Positions 1 through 7,283 are shown, counted from the first letter of the stretch. The stretch: 9,143 bases of DNA from Alphaproteobacteria bacterium (GCA_024280585.1 JAJRPW010000186.1:1-9143), one strand, 5' to 3'. Notes: generated from the sequence alone by a model not told the origin. A program made the numbers and translations.

Positions 1-1760
1 CTCACATGTTCTGTAATCATAGTGATGCTATTTGACCCGGCTGTTGCCTCCGAAATAGCCTCTAATATCGACGGTAAATCGCGTATAGAAACCCTCTCGG
101 ATAGAAGATTCTGCAATATCCTTTGAACGCTACCAATGGATATTTTGTCCGGAATAGTCTCCTCATAAAGCTTTTTATGATCCTCATCCAGCCCGTCAAG
201 CAGCTTCTTGGTTTCGCTAAATGATAGTAATTCAGTGATATTATCTTTAACAATTTCAGTAAGATGAGTGGTGATAACTGTTGGCGGATCAACAACCGTA
301 TAGTTACGAAACAGAGCCTCTTCTTTTGTCGATTCCGACACCCATTTCGCTGGCAAACCAAATGCCGGCTCTTTCGTATCTTCGCCGGGAAAGCTGATAT
401 CCTTGCCGCTTGGATCCATAACCAAAAGCATATCAGGGCGCACCTCACCCCTGCCGCACTCAATATCTTTAACCCGGACGATATATTCATTTGTCCCAAG
501 CTGCATGTTGTCCTGAATGCGTACGGAAGGCATGACAAAGCCCATATCCTTGGCGATTTGTTTGCGTAACGCCTTAACCTGGTCGGGTAGCCTGTTGCCT
601 TTTTCGTAATTAATAAGAGGCAATAAGCCATATCCCAGTTCTACGCGGATATTATCAATTTTAAGGATATTTGAAATCGGCTCTTCTTCCGCAGCCTGTT
701 TTTGGCTATCTTCTTGTTTTTTAGTTTCTGCTTGTTTTTCAACGACTTGTTCTTTTTTTGCCGAATGTTTTATATACCACGCCATTGTGCCGCTTGCAAT
801 GGCGATCAGCATGAAAGGAATGGTTGGAATCGCCGGCATGAATGACATCATCAGCATTAAAAAGCTTACCATTCCTAATGCTTGTGGAAATCTGCCTAGT
901 TGGCCGAAAATCGCCTTATCGGTCGAGCCTTTAACACCCGCTTTGGAAACCAATAAACCGGCAGATGTGGAAACGATCAGAGCTGGAATTTGTGAAACTA
1001 GGCCGTCACCGATTGTCAAAGTTGTATATGCTTCCATCGCTTCAACAAAGCTTAAATCCCTTTGTACTATGCCGATTATCATGCCGCCGATGAAATTTAT
1101 GAAGGTGATCAGCAAGCCGGCGATGGCATCACCGCGCACGAATTTACTAGCACCATCCATGGAGCCGTAAAAGGTGCTCTCGTCTTCGAGCTCTTTTCGC
1201 CGCGCTTTTGCAGTGTTTTCATCAACTAAACCTGCGGATAAATCAGCGTCGATCGCCATTTGTTTTCCGGGCATAGCGTCCAAAGAAAACCTTGCTGCAA
1301 CCTCGGCGATTCGCCCGGAACCTTTTGTAATAACTACGAAATTAATGATTGTTAGGATGCCAAATATAATCGCGCCAATCACCACCGATCCGGCCATGAC
1401 CATGCTGCCAAAGGCTTCGATCACTTTTCCTGCGGCAGATGGGCCGGAATGGCCACCGGCTAAAATCAGCCTGGTTGATGCAATATTAAGCGATAAGCGG
1501 AACATGGCCGCGATCAGCAAAATCGTTGGAAATGAGCTGAAATCAAGCGGTTTTGTTATAAATAAAACCGTCATTAATATCAAAACTGCGAATGTAATTG
1601 AAATAGCAAGCAGAAAATCCAACATGAAAGTTGGAACAGGAACCAGCAAAATCGCTAAAATAGTTACAATGCCAAAAGCGAACATTATATCAGTGTGGTT
1701 GGATAATTTGCCTAACCAATTGTCAAAAAATGATCCACTTAATGCTGCTTCTTCGGCCAT
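1..1760 (-). CDS. flhA: FlhA, flagellar type III export gate protein (C-terminus cut by window edge)
   Basis: Integral membrane component of the flagellar type III export gate. It forms the export channel entry and its cytosolic domain docks chaperone-substrate complexes. 586 codons are visible and the frame is still open at base 1; the family is about 690-700 residues, so roughly 100 are missing. Residues 24-330 are a multi-spanning membrane region containing the FHIPEP family signature (around RFSLDAMPGKQMAIDADLSAG, residues 157-177). A charged linker rich in K, Q and E (about 331-361) leads to the cytosolic domain. The ATG at 1760 is preceded by an in-frame TAA at 1779-1781, so no longer start is possible. 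No clear Shine-Dalgarno sequence precedes it. In related bacteria flhA often follows flbD directly; here the acidic-protein cassette and its terminator intervene, so flhA probably uses its own promoter. Identity is very secure. Confidence 0.97.
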   Translation of the reverse strand, partial: MAEEAALSGSFFDNWLGKLSNHTDIMFAFGIVTILAILLVPVPTFMLDFLLAISITFAVLILMTVLFITKPLDFSSFPTILLIAAMFRLSLNIASTRLILAGGHSGPSAAGKVIEAFGSMVMAGSVVIGAIIFGILTIINFVVITKGSGRIAEVAARFSLDAMPGKQMAIDADLSAGLVDENTAKARRKELEDESTFYGSMDGASKFVRGDAIAGLLITFINFIGGMIIGIVQRDLSFVEAMEAYTTLTIGDGLVSQIPALIVSTSAGLLVSKAGVKGSTDKAIFGQLGRFPQALGMVSFLMLMMSFMPAIPTIPFMLIAIASGTMAWYIKHSAKKEQVVEKQAETKKQEDSQKQAAEEEPISNILKIDNIRVELGYGLLPLINYEKGNRLPDQVKALRKQIAKDMGFVMPSVRIQDNMQLGTNEYIVRVKDIECGRGEVRPDMLLVMDPSGKDISFPGEDTKEPAFGLPAKWVSESTKEEALFRNYTVVDPPTVITTHLTEIVKDNITELLSFSETKKLLDGLDEDHKKLYEETIPDKISIGSVQRILQNLLSERVSIRDLPSILEAISEATAGSNSITMITEHV

Positions 1761-2025
1761 TTTAGAGGTGCTACCAGGTTAAAAATTTCTTATCCCCCTT
1801 CTTGCAGGGAAAGCGCAACGTTTATAATTCCTACCTGGAACACTATAGTATCTCCTAAATTCATTTCTACGTTGTTGTTCTTCAACTTGTCGCATTCACG
1901 TACTAAATTGTACGCTAAAATGCTCCTCGTCTCAAACGCCTAGTAGTAATTAAATTTAGAAAACACTATACAAATTTACCCTTTTCTCAAAAGATTTGCA
2001 ACCTGATTTAGTAGTTGTCCACAAC
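1761..2025. other. Intergenic region upstream of flhA, no supported gene
   Basis: AT-rich gap between the terminator of the acidic-protein gene and flhA. It should contain the flhA promoter. Two minus-strand TATAGT boxes (1842-1847 and 1965-1970) lie in a repeated 9-mer, AACACTATA on the plus strand (1839-1847 and 1962-1970), but neither has a convincing -35 partner. A short inverted repeat CGTAC-N6-GTACG lies at 1899-1914, and a perfect inverted repeat GTTGTCCACAAC at 2014-2025. Two overlapping minus-strand mini-ORFs (24 and 38 codons) are present but lack ribosome binding sites. I saw no sigma54 -24/-12 element with the right spacing. Confidence 0.5.
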
Positions 2026-2059
2026 AAAAAAACCCGACAGAATTAACTGCCGGGTTTTT
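2026..2059 (-). terminator. Rho-independent terminator of the acidic-protein gene
   Basis: A stem of ten base pairs (2031-2040 with 2047-2056) encloses a six-base loop and is extended by A-T pairs. The strand can be decided from the sequence. Read as minus-strand RNA, position 2037/2050 is a U-G wobble and the stem is unbroken, followed by a run of seven U. Read on the plus strand, the same position is an A-C mismatch. It begins about 25 bases beyond the stop codon of the acidic-protein gene, as expected for a terminator of that gene. Confidence 0.88.
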
Positions 2060-2082
2060 AAAAATTGTATAGCTCTAACTAA

Positions 2083-2760
2083 TTATGCAACGTCAAAATC
2101 AGCCGCAGTTAGGTCAATAACTCCTCCTACTACAAGAGTAAATTCTGTATTACCGTAATCACTTGCAGTTACATCAAAAATTTCTATAGCATTAGTTTCT
2201 GTATTATCGAAAATAGCTGTTAGGTCAAAATCATCTATAATATAAGTATTTGGTGTAGGGGTGAAATCAAAATCACTTTCACCAAGATCAAAGTCAAAGT
2301 CACCAAGGTCAAAATCATCTATAATATTAGTTTCTGTATTATCGGGACGGTCTGTTTCATCGGATAATGCAGGAGATTCTTTGGGCTCTATAGTAGCAGG
2401 TGCCTCCGGTTCAAAACCAAAGTCCTCTGGTTTAATTAGACCAGCAAGTTCCTCAGGTAGTTCATTAATAACAAAGTAGTCAAGGGTTTCTTCAGTTTCT
2501 ACAGTAGCAGACGCCTCTGGTTCAAAAACAAAGTCCTCAGGTTCAACTAGATCATCAGTTAGAGGTGTAAATATAATGTTATTGCCGGCAGCATCAGTAT
2601 AGGTAAAGCTGTCTGTTTCATCGGGTTCTGCTGGTTCAGTCACAGGATTGCTATCATCAGTGGCTTCAGAGCCGAAGACTTTGTTACTACCTGCATTAGA
2701 GTGTATATAGTCATCTTCTTTTGATATAGCGTTCTTAATTTCTGTCTCATTATAAAGCAT
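2083..2760 (-). CDS. Highly acidic repetitive protein, putative type I secretion substrate
   Basis: I do not recognise a named family. The 225-residue product has 32 Asp and 28 Glu against 5 Lys and 1 Arg (net charge about -54), no Cys and no Trp. There is no N-terminal signal peptide or membrane segment. Residues 73-92 (EPEDFVFEPEASATVETEE...) are repeated at 110-128 (KPEDFGFEPEAPATIEPKE). Residues 140-197 carry IIDDFDL twice and DNTETN twice. The C-terminus, with the uncharged stretch FTLVVGGVI followed by DLTAADFDVA, resembles the Asp/Thr/Ala-plus-aromatic ends of type I secretion (RTX-type) substrates in alphaproteobacteria; this is inference, because no RTX nonapeptides are present. ATG at 2760 has a strong ribosome binding site, AAAGGAG (2767-2773), with six bases of spacing. 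The gene has its own promoter and terminator, separating it from flbD and flhA. That an open frame is translated is likely; its function is unknown. Confidence 0.8.
   Translation of the reverse strand: MLYNETEIKNAISKEDDYIHSNAGSNKVFGSEATDDSNPVTEPAEPDETDSFTYTDAAGNNIIFTPLTDDLVEPEDFVFEPEASATVETEETLDYFVINELPEELAGLIKPEDFGFEPEAPATIEPKESPALSDETDRPDNTETNIIDDFDLGDFDFDLGESDFDFTPTPNTYIIDDFDLTAIFDNTETNAIEIFDVTASDYGNTEFTLVVGGVIDLTAADFDVA
2191..2344 (-). repeat. Near-identical DNA repeats within the acidic-protein gene (3' half)
   Basis: An exact 22-bp match occurs at 2222-2243 and 2306-2327 (84 bp apart, 28 codons). An exact 19-bp match occurs at 2191-2209 and 2326-2344 (135 bp apart, 45 codons). Both offsets are multiples of three, so the copies encode the repeated IIDDFDL and DNTETN peptides. 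The identity at nucleotide level points to recent in-frame duplication rather than convergence on composition. Confidence 0.85.
2387..2550 (-). repeat. Diverged 53-bp direct repeat within the acidic-protein gene (5' half)
   Basis: Positions 2387-2439 and 2498-2550 align without gaps at an offset of 111 bp (37 codons) and differ at a minority of positions. They encode the PEDF-x-FEPEA-x-AT units at residues 74-87 and 111-124. This copy pair is older than the exact repeats in the other half of the gene. Confidence 0.8.
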
Positions 2761-2811
2761 TTTTTGCTCCTTTGTTTAAGTTTATAATTCATTTAAAATA
2801 ATAGTTCACCA

Positions 2812-2838
2812 TTTATACACGCTCCCCCCTATTGTCAA
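2812..2838 (-). promoter_or_regulatory. Sigma70-like promoter of the acidic-protein gene with a G6 tract in the spacer
   Basis: Minus strand: a perfect -35 TTGACA (2833-2838) and a -10 TATAAA (2812-2817) separated by 15 bases. The spacer contains six consecutive G (2824-2829). Fifteen bases is shorter than the usual 16-18. Taking the -10 one base later (ATAAAT) gives 16. The predicted start of transcription leaves a leader of about 45 bases to the ATG at 2760. Confidence 0.6.
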
Positions 2839-2914
2839 GTTTTTATTTCAATTTTTGTGACAGGTGGGCGTGAATCATTGAGGACAAGGTTTGCAGTTAA
2901 AAGAGCTGCGGTTT

Positions 2915-4192
2915 TTAAGAAGCCACCTTATACTCATTGAGCTTATTGCGTAAAGTGCGGATGGAGATGCCGAGGATGTTTGCCGCCTGCGTGCGATTAC
3001 CTAAACAATGGTCGAGCGTGTTTATAATCAGCTCTTTTTCAACCGCGCCAACGGTTCTGCCGACTAGGTCATTAGTGCTATTATCATTACTTGGGGAACC
3101 GGTCAACACAACATCATCGGCGCCAATCTCATCGCCCATAGCAATCAGAATCGCCCGGTGCATAGCGTTTTCCATCTCGCGGACATTGCCCGGCCAGCTA
3201 TAATTTTCCATTTTCTGTAATGCTGCTTGCGAAACCGGCTTCACAGCAACTCCATTAAGCTTCGCGTATTTATCAATAAAATAATCGGCAAATAATTTTA
3301 TATCGTCCCGGCGCTGGCTAAGTGTTGGCAGTTCCATATTAATTACGTTCAGCCGGAAATATAAATCCTCCCGGAAATTACCGTTTTTCACCTCTTCCTG
3401 CAAATCGCGATTTGAAGTTGCGATAATCCGGATATTCACCGGAACCGGTTTGTTGCCGCCAACCCGGTCAATCACTCGCTCCTGGATTGCGCGCAATAAT
3501 TTTGCCTGCAAACGCACATCCATCTCGCTAATCTCATCGAGTAATAAAGTTGAACCATCCGCCTCTTCGAATTTACCGATCCGTCTGGAAACTGCTCCGG
3601 TAAAGGCACCTTTTTCATGGCCAAATAGCTCGGATTCAAGCAGGTTTTCCGGGATAGCCGCGCAGTTCAGGCAAATCATCTGCTTAGCTGCGCGCTTGCT
3701 TTTTTCGTGAATATATTTGGCAATGACTTCTTTACCAGTGCCCGACTGTCCGGTTATTAATATGCTAGCTTCCGACGGCGCGACTTGATTACATAACTGC
3801 ACAATTTTTTGCATTGCCGCCGATTGACCAATAAACTTACTCTTTTCAGATGTAATAGATTCAAGAACTGCCGCAATTAAATCAGCATCAGGGGGCAGGG
3901 GGATATACTCTTTCGCACCGGCTTTAATAGCCTTCACCGCCAGGGCACTGTCATTTTTAATGCCGCAAGCGACAACCGGGACAAAAATCCGTTCCGAATT
4001 CAGAGATTCTATAAGTTTTGCAATGTCAAATTTGACATCAATCATTATCAAATCGGCGCTTTTTCCGCTACGAAAACTATTCAACCCGGTTTCGATATCC
4101 AGCATATGAGTGACATTAGCCCCATTATCTTTGGCGATTTTGCTCGCTGAAATTATCTGGCTGTTTAATTCGCTGATTATTAATAAACGCAT
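2915..4192 (-). CDS. flbD: FlbD, sigma54-dependent transcriptional activator of flagellar genes
   Basis: Regulator that in Caulobacter activates late sigma54-dependent hook and flagellin genes and represses the early fliF operon. The 425 residues comprise a receiver-like domain (1-110), a AAA+ sigma54 interaction domain (about 118-355) and a Fis-type helix-turn-helix (about 398-421, RTQAANILGISIRTLRNKL). Visible motifs are Walker A GQSGTGKE (148-155), intact GAFTGA (195-200) for sigma54 contact, Walker B LLLDE (216-220), ATSNRDL (258-264) and WPGNVREM (333-340). The receiver starts MRLLIISELNSQIISASKIA, close to Caulobacter FlbD. It keeps an Asp at 52 but lacks the usual phosphorylation-site Lys (YIPLPPD at 96-102) and the acidic pair near residue 8. 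The ATG at 4192 is preceded by 97 bp from motA and only a weak ribosome binding site. Caulobacter FlbD is controlled through FliX rather than a known kinase; fliX is not in this window. Confidence 0.94.
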   Translation of the reverse strand: MRLLIISELNSQIISASKIAKDNGANVTHMLDIETGLNSFRSGKSADLIMIDVKFDIAKLIESLNSERIFVPVVACGIKNDSALAVKAIKAGAKEYIPLPPDADLIAAVLESITSEKSKFIGQSAAMQKIVQLCNQVAPSEASILITGQSGTGKEVIAKYIHEKSKRAAKQMICLNCAAIPENLLESELFGHEKGAFTGAVSRRIGKFEEADGSTLLLDEISEMDVRLQAKLLRAIQERVIDRVGGNKPVPVNIRIIATSNRDLQEEVKNGNFREDLYFRLNVINMELPTLSQRRDDIKLFADYFIDKYAKLNGVAVKPVSQAALQKMENYSWPGNVREMENAMHRAILIAMGDEIGADDVVLTGSPSNDNSTNDLVGRTVGAVEKELIINTLDHCLGNRTQAANILGISIRTLRNKLNEYKVAS

Positions 4193-4289
4193 GTTATAGT
4201 ATTTCCAATTTTCATTTATACGTTGTCAATCTTCATCCTGTTTAATACACATCGCTTCGATTTCCTAGTAAAAATAAAAAGCGAAAATG

Positions 4290-5126
4290 CTATTTTTCTT
4301 TTTTACCCTTCTTCGCCCCCTTCTTTAACTCGTAATAATCGACTCTTTCGATAGGAGGTAGGATACTGTTTATAATCATTTCCAATTTGCGCGGGCTTTC
4401 CCTGCGCCCGATAGATTTGATCGTTTGCATGTAAATTTCAGCGATTAAAAGCTCATCTTTTGTGTTTCGTTCCAGTTTTGAAGCAAGCGGTAGGAAAATC
4501 ATATAGGACATAACTGCGCCGTAAAAAGTTGTCAAAAGTGCGACAGCCATGGCCGGGCCAATTGTGGAGGTATCCTCCAGATTTCCCAGCATTTGCACCA
4601 GCCCGATCAGCGTTCCGATCAAGCCCATAGCCGGAGAAATTTCCGCTGCTTTCCGCAAAACAGCCGTGCTTTTCGCGTGTCTGTGCGCCATCGAAGCTAC
4701 TTCCAATTCCAAAACCCGCTCAATTTCATCAATATCGATATGGTCAACAATCATCTCAATACCATTTTGCAAAAAAGCATTATGCCTAGTGAGATCTTCA
4801 TATTTATCAAGCTCTAAAAACCCTTTACTCCTGGCAATGTCCGATATGCGTATCGCGTTGACCGCAGCTTGTGAAAAATTTTCAAAACGGTAAAAAATAG
4901 TAAAAAAAGTGGCTTTGAATGAGTGCATCATATCTGAAAAAGAAAAACAGGCCACGGTAATCGCAAATGTTCCGAGTAACACTATCAAAATAGATCGTAT
5001 GTCAACAAAACCAGTAGGGTTGCCGCCAAGATATATCGCGGCAAAAACAAGTAAAAAAGCAAAGACGATCCCTACCGCAGTGGAGGAATCAGAGGTTTTA
5101 GAGTGGACTTGATAAGCTTCTTCCAA
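4290..5126 (-). CDS. motA: MotA/PomA-family flagellar stator subunit
   Basis: Inner-membrane proton or sodium channel subunit of the flagellar stator. The 278 residues show four hydrophobic segments (about 16-33, 44-62, 164-183, 192-213). The large cytoplasmic loop between segments 2 and 3 carries charged residues that contact FliG. Prolines at 165 (ISPAMGLIGTLIGLV) and 213 (FLPLASKL) match the conserved stator prolines (P173 and P222 in E. coli MotA). The TLIGLVQML...GPAMAVALLTTFYGA stretch is closer to PomA and other short MotA types than to E. coli MotA. The C-terminus is lysine-rich (ELKKGAKKGKKEK). The start is TTG (5126), five bases after the fliN stop; the first internal Met is residue 65, inside the domain, so TTG is forced. 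No motB follows, so the partner must be encoded elsewhere. Coupling ion cannot be told from the sequence. Confidence 0.9.
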   Translation of the reverse strand: MEEAYQVHSKTSDSSTAVGIVFAFLLVFAAIYLGGNPTGFVDIRSILIVLLGTFAITVACFSFSDMMHSFKATFFTIFYRFENFSQAAVNAIRISDIARSKGFLELDKYEDLTRHNAFLQNGIEMIVDHIDIDEIERVLELEVASMAHRHAKSTAVLRKAAEISPAMGLIGTLIGLVQMLGNLEDTSTIGPAMAVALLTTFYGAVMSYMIFLPLASKLERNTKDELLIAEIYMQTIKSIGRRESPRKLEMIINSILPPIERVDYYELKKGAKKGKKEK

Positions 5127-5131
5127 AATTA

Positions 5132-5434
5132 TTACTCTTTGCTGGACCGGATTATTTCAGTCATCGTGATGCCGATACGATTCTCAACAATAACAACCTC
5201 GCCACGCGCGACAAGGCGATTATTGACATAAATATCAATGGCTTCTCCGACTTTTCTATCCAATTTTACAACGGCACCGCGCCCTAGTTTTAACAATTGG
5301 CTGACGGGCATGGTAGTTCTACCCAAAACAGCAGAAACCTCCACTGGAATATCCGATATAGAATCCAGATTTACATCCTCGGCATCGCCACCTTCAATGG
5401 CTACCCCAGCTTCTTGCACTTCTTCTTCAGCCAT
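5132..5434 (-). CDS. fliN: FliN, flagellar motor switch (C-ring) protein
   Basis: C-ring subunit needed for torque switching and for docking the FliH export complex. The 100-residue protein has an acidic N-terminal extension (1-23) and one SpoA (FliM/FliN C-terminal) domain at about 24-97. That domain includes DIPVEVSAVLGRT (28-40), LLKLGRGAVVKLD (47-59) and a VNNRLVARGEVVIVENRIGI core (70-89), all typical of FliN. The ATG at 5434 follows GGAAGGA at short spacing. The gap from fliH is 89 bp and from motA five bp, so it is likely translated from the same mRNA as its neighbours. Confidence 0.96.
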   Translation of the reverse strand: MAEEEVQEAGVAIEGGDAEDVNLDSISDIPVEVSAVLGRTTMPVSQLLKLGRGAVVKLDRKVGEAIDIYVNNRLVARGEVVIVENRIGITMTEIIRSSKE

Positions 5435-5523
5435 ATTCCTTCCAAATATAAAAACTAATCATCCGAGTATAGTGTATCTGCTTTAATAACAAATGAGATA
5501 TGCCATAATAAAATATATGTAGC

Positions 5524-6219
5524 TTAGTCACAAGATAAATCTTCATATATTCTATTTATTTCCTTGAAAACAGATTCCTTGTCGCTAACAACCCCGCCGC
5601 CCTGCCATGAAATATCACAACTGCAAAGCCCTATTTTATCCGACCCTTTAACCTCTATAACTCCGGTAAAATCTGCTTTTTCTGCTATAGAATCAATTTT
5701 TTTTGTCAACTCACCAGCAACTCTGTCATTAACATTAATCAGTATTTTAGGCTCCTCAAATAACATTTTAAGGCTTTTGCTAATTACTTCCTCAACTTCG
5801 ACCAACGGCTCGCTTTTTAAAGCTTTGCCAGCAATTTTTCGGGCAATACGCAACGTTATAGACGCAAGATCTTTGGCCTGTTTTTCCTGCCCCAAATTCC
5901 TTTGTTTTATTAGCTCCTGAGCTTGTTTTACAATTTCATTGGACGTTTCTAAAATAGATTTATTTACTTCCTCAGCTGCATCTGTTGCGTCTTTAAAGCC
6001 CTTCGCATAACCTTCCTCAAAACCTTTTGACTTGCTGTCGGATAAGTCCTTTTCGCTATAAGTTATGATTTTTTCTGCCGGTTGTTCGGGTGCGGCAGCA
6101 GGCGGGTCATTAGCGGCAGGGGGTAAAACAGCTTTTTTAAAGCCGGATTCAAACCCTCCCGCAGCCACTACTCCCGATGGTGTTTTACCACCAAAATCTT
6201 CAAAAACATATCTTTTCAA
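5524..6219 (-). CDS. fliH: FliH/FlbE, export ATPase regulator
   Basis: Cytosolic regulator that binds the export ATPase FliI and ties it to FliN and FlhA. The 231 residues run from a short N-terminal motif (KRYVFEDFG) through a Pro/Ala-rich linker (about 30-50) to a GxxxGxxxG helix repeat (G66, G70, G74). A long helical, coiled-coil-prone segment (about 80-130) follows, then a C-terminal domain with DISWQGGGVVSD (202-213), matching the conserved W-x-x-G-G-x-V of FliH/YscL proteins. The start is TTG at 6219, with AAGGA ten bases upstream. An in-frame TAG precedes it, and no ATG occurs before residue 152; GTG at codon 18 has no usable ribosome binding site. It follows fliG by 32 bp. In Caulobacter the gene at this place is flbE. 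Confidence 0.88.
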   Translation of the reverse strand: MKRYVFEDFGGKTPSGVVAAGGFESGFKKAVLPPAANDPPAAAPEQPAEKIITYSEKDLSDSKSKGFEEGYAKGFKDATDAAEEVNKSILETSNEIVKQAQELIKQRNLGQEKQAKDLASITLRIARKIAGKALKSEPLVEVEEVISKSLKMLFEEPKILINVNDRVAGELTKKIDSIAEKADFTGVIEVKGSDKIGLCSCDISWQGGGVVSDKESVFKEINRIYEDLSCD

Positions 6220-6251
6220 TTTATAAGAATCCTTGTTAACTAGAAACTAAA

Positions 6252-7271
6252 TTAATATATAAGCTCGTCATCTTCACCTTCACCTTGGGATATATTCATT
6301 TCGCCCGACGCTACCAAATCTTTTGCCGCAGCAATAATCATAGTTTGTGCTTCATCCACATCCCGCAGGCGAATCGGCCCCATTGACTCCATCTCATCCA
6401 ACATGATTTTAGAAGCACGAGTGGACATATTACCGACAAAAATATCCCTGATTTCCTCGGATGCGCCTTTAAGAGCGATTGATAATTTACTTTTATCAAC
6501 AACTCTGAGAAGTGCTTGTATACCTGGCTGATCAGCTTTTTTAAGATCATCAAAAGTAAACATAAGATTCTTGATTTTATCGGCAGAATCCGGGTTGCGC
6601 TCCTCAAGCATTTCCATGTATTTAGACTCGTTTACACGGTCGAAATTATTGAAAATCTCAGCCATCATTTCATCGTTATCAAGTTTCTGAGTTTTGGCTA
6701 TTGTGCTTATAAACTCGGCTCTTAAAGCTTTCTCAATGCCATCTAAAACTTCTTTTTTGACGTTGTCCATCTCAAGCATTCTTAAAATAACTTCGGACGT
6801 AAAATCCTCAGGCAACATGGATAAAACCCGCGCCGCATGTGATGGAACCAGCTTCGAGACAATCAAGGCAACTGTCTGTGGATATTCAGTTCTCAAGTAA
6901 GTGGCCAAAACCTCCTCACTTACATTGCCCAGCTTATCCCAGGTATTTCTTCCGGCAGGGCCACGAATATCTTCCATAATCCCATCCACTCGGTCTTTTC
7001 CTAAAGTTGCAGCGAGAAGTTTTTCGGTGTTATCCAGGTTACCTACAAAAGATAAGGTTTCAGAAACGGCATTAGAAAAATTTACAAATAACTGCTCAAC
7101 TACCTCAGGATTCACGGTTCCTAAAGATGACATGGTATGGGATAATTCCTTAATTTCATCGTCATGCAGCATACCAAAAATCTTTGAGGCATTTTCCTCG
7201 TTGACGGACATAACAATAACGGCGGTTTTTTCCAAACCCGTCAATTTTCCGTAACTATCTATATTGGCCAT
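6252..7271 (-). CDS. fliG: FliG, flagellar motor switch (rotor) protein
   Basis: Rotor protein that links the FliF MS ring to the C-ring and interacts with the MotA stator to make torque. The 339 residues show the N-terminal domain (about 10-110), the middle domain with EYPQ (129-132, EHPQ in E. coli) for FliM binding, and the C-terminal torque domain. The charged torque residues are conserved: K268, R285, D292/E293 and R301 align with E. coli K264, R281, D288/D289 and R297. The C-terminus is an acidic tail (SQGEGEDDELIY). The ATG at 7271 has a strong ribosome binding site, GGAGGGG (7276-7282), lying within the 12-bp gap after the fliF stop. It is therefore part of the fliF operon. Confidence 0.97.
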   Translation of the reverse strand: MANIDSYGKLTGLEKTAVIVMSVNEENASKIFGMLHDDEIKELSHTMSSLGTVNPEVVEQLFVNFSNAVSETLSFVGNLDNTEKLLAATLGKDRVDGIMEDIRGPAGRNTWDKLGNVSEEVLATYLRTEYPQTVALIVSKLVPSHAARVLSMLPEDFTSEVILRMLEMDNVKKEVLDGIEKALRAEFISTIAKTQKLDNDEMMAEIFNNFDRVNESKYMEMLEERNPDSADKIKNLMFTFDDLKKADQPGIQALLRVVDKSKLSIALKGASEEIRDIFVGNMSTRASKIMLDEMESMGPIRLRDVDEAQTMIIAAAKDLVASGEMNISQGEGEDDELIY

Positions 7272-7283
7272 TTTTCCCCTCCA

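Noticed and set aside
62..631. 189-codon open frame on the minus strand
   Set aside because: It is the alternative frame of flhA on the same strand; the flhA frame is continuous from 1760 to the window edge and encodes a clear FlhA.
1779..1895. Two overlapping minus-strand mini-ORFs upstream of flhA (38 codons, 1779-1895; 24 codons, 1790-1864)
   Set aside because: Neither has a ribosome binding site, they overlap in different frames, and open stretches of this size are expected by chance.
2893..2909. GCAG...CTGC stem near the end of flbD as a terminator
   Set aside because: Only four base pairs, and the T run follows on the plus strand, where no gene ends; on the minus strand no U run follows.
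4213..4229. TTGACA upstream of flbD as a promoter
   Set aside because: The -35-like hexamer (4224-4229) is only three bases from TATAAA (4215-4220), so the spacing is impossible; no other -10 fits at 16-18 bases.
4276..4297. AT-rich stem after motA as an intrinsic terminator
   Set aside because: The stem has a mismatch and only a 2-bp GC core; it is too weak to call.
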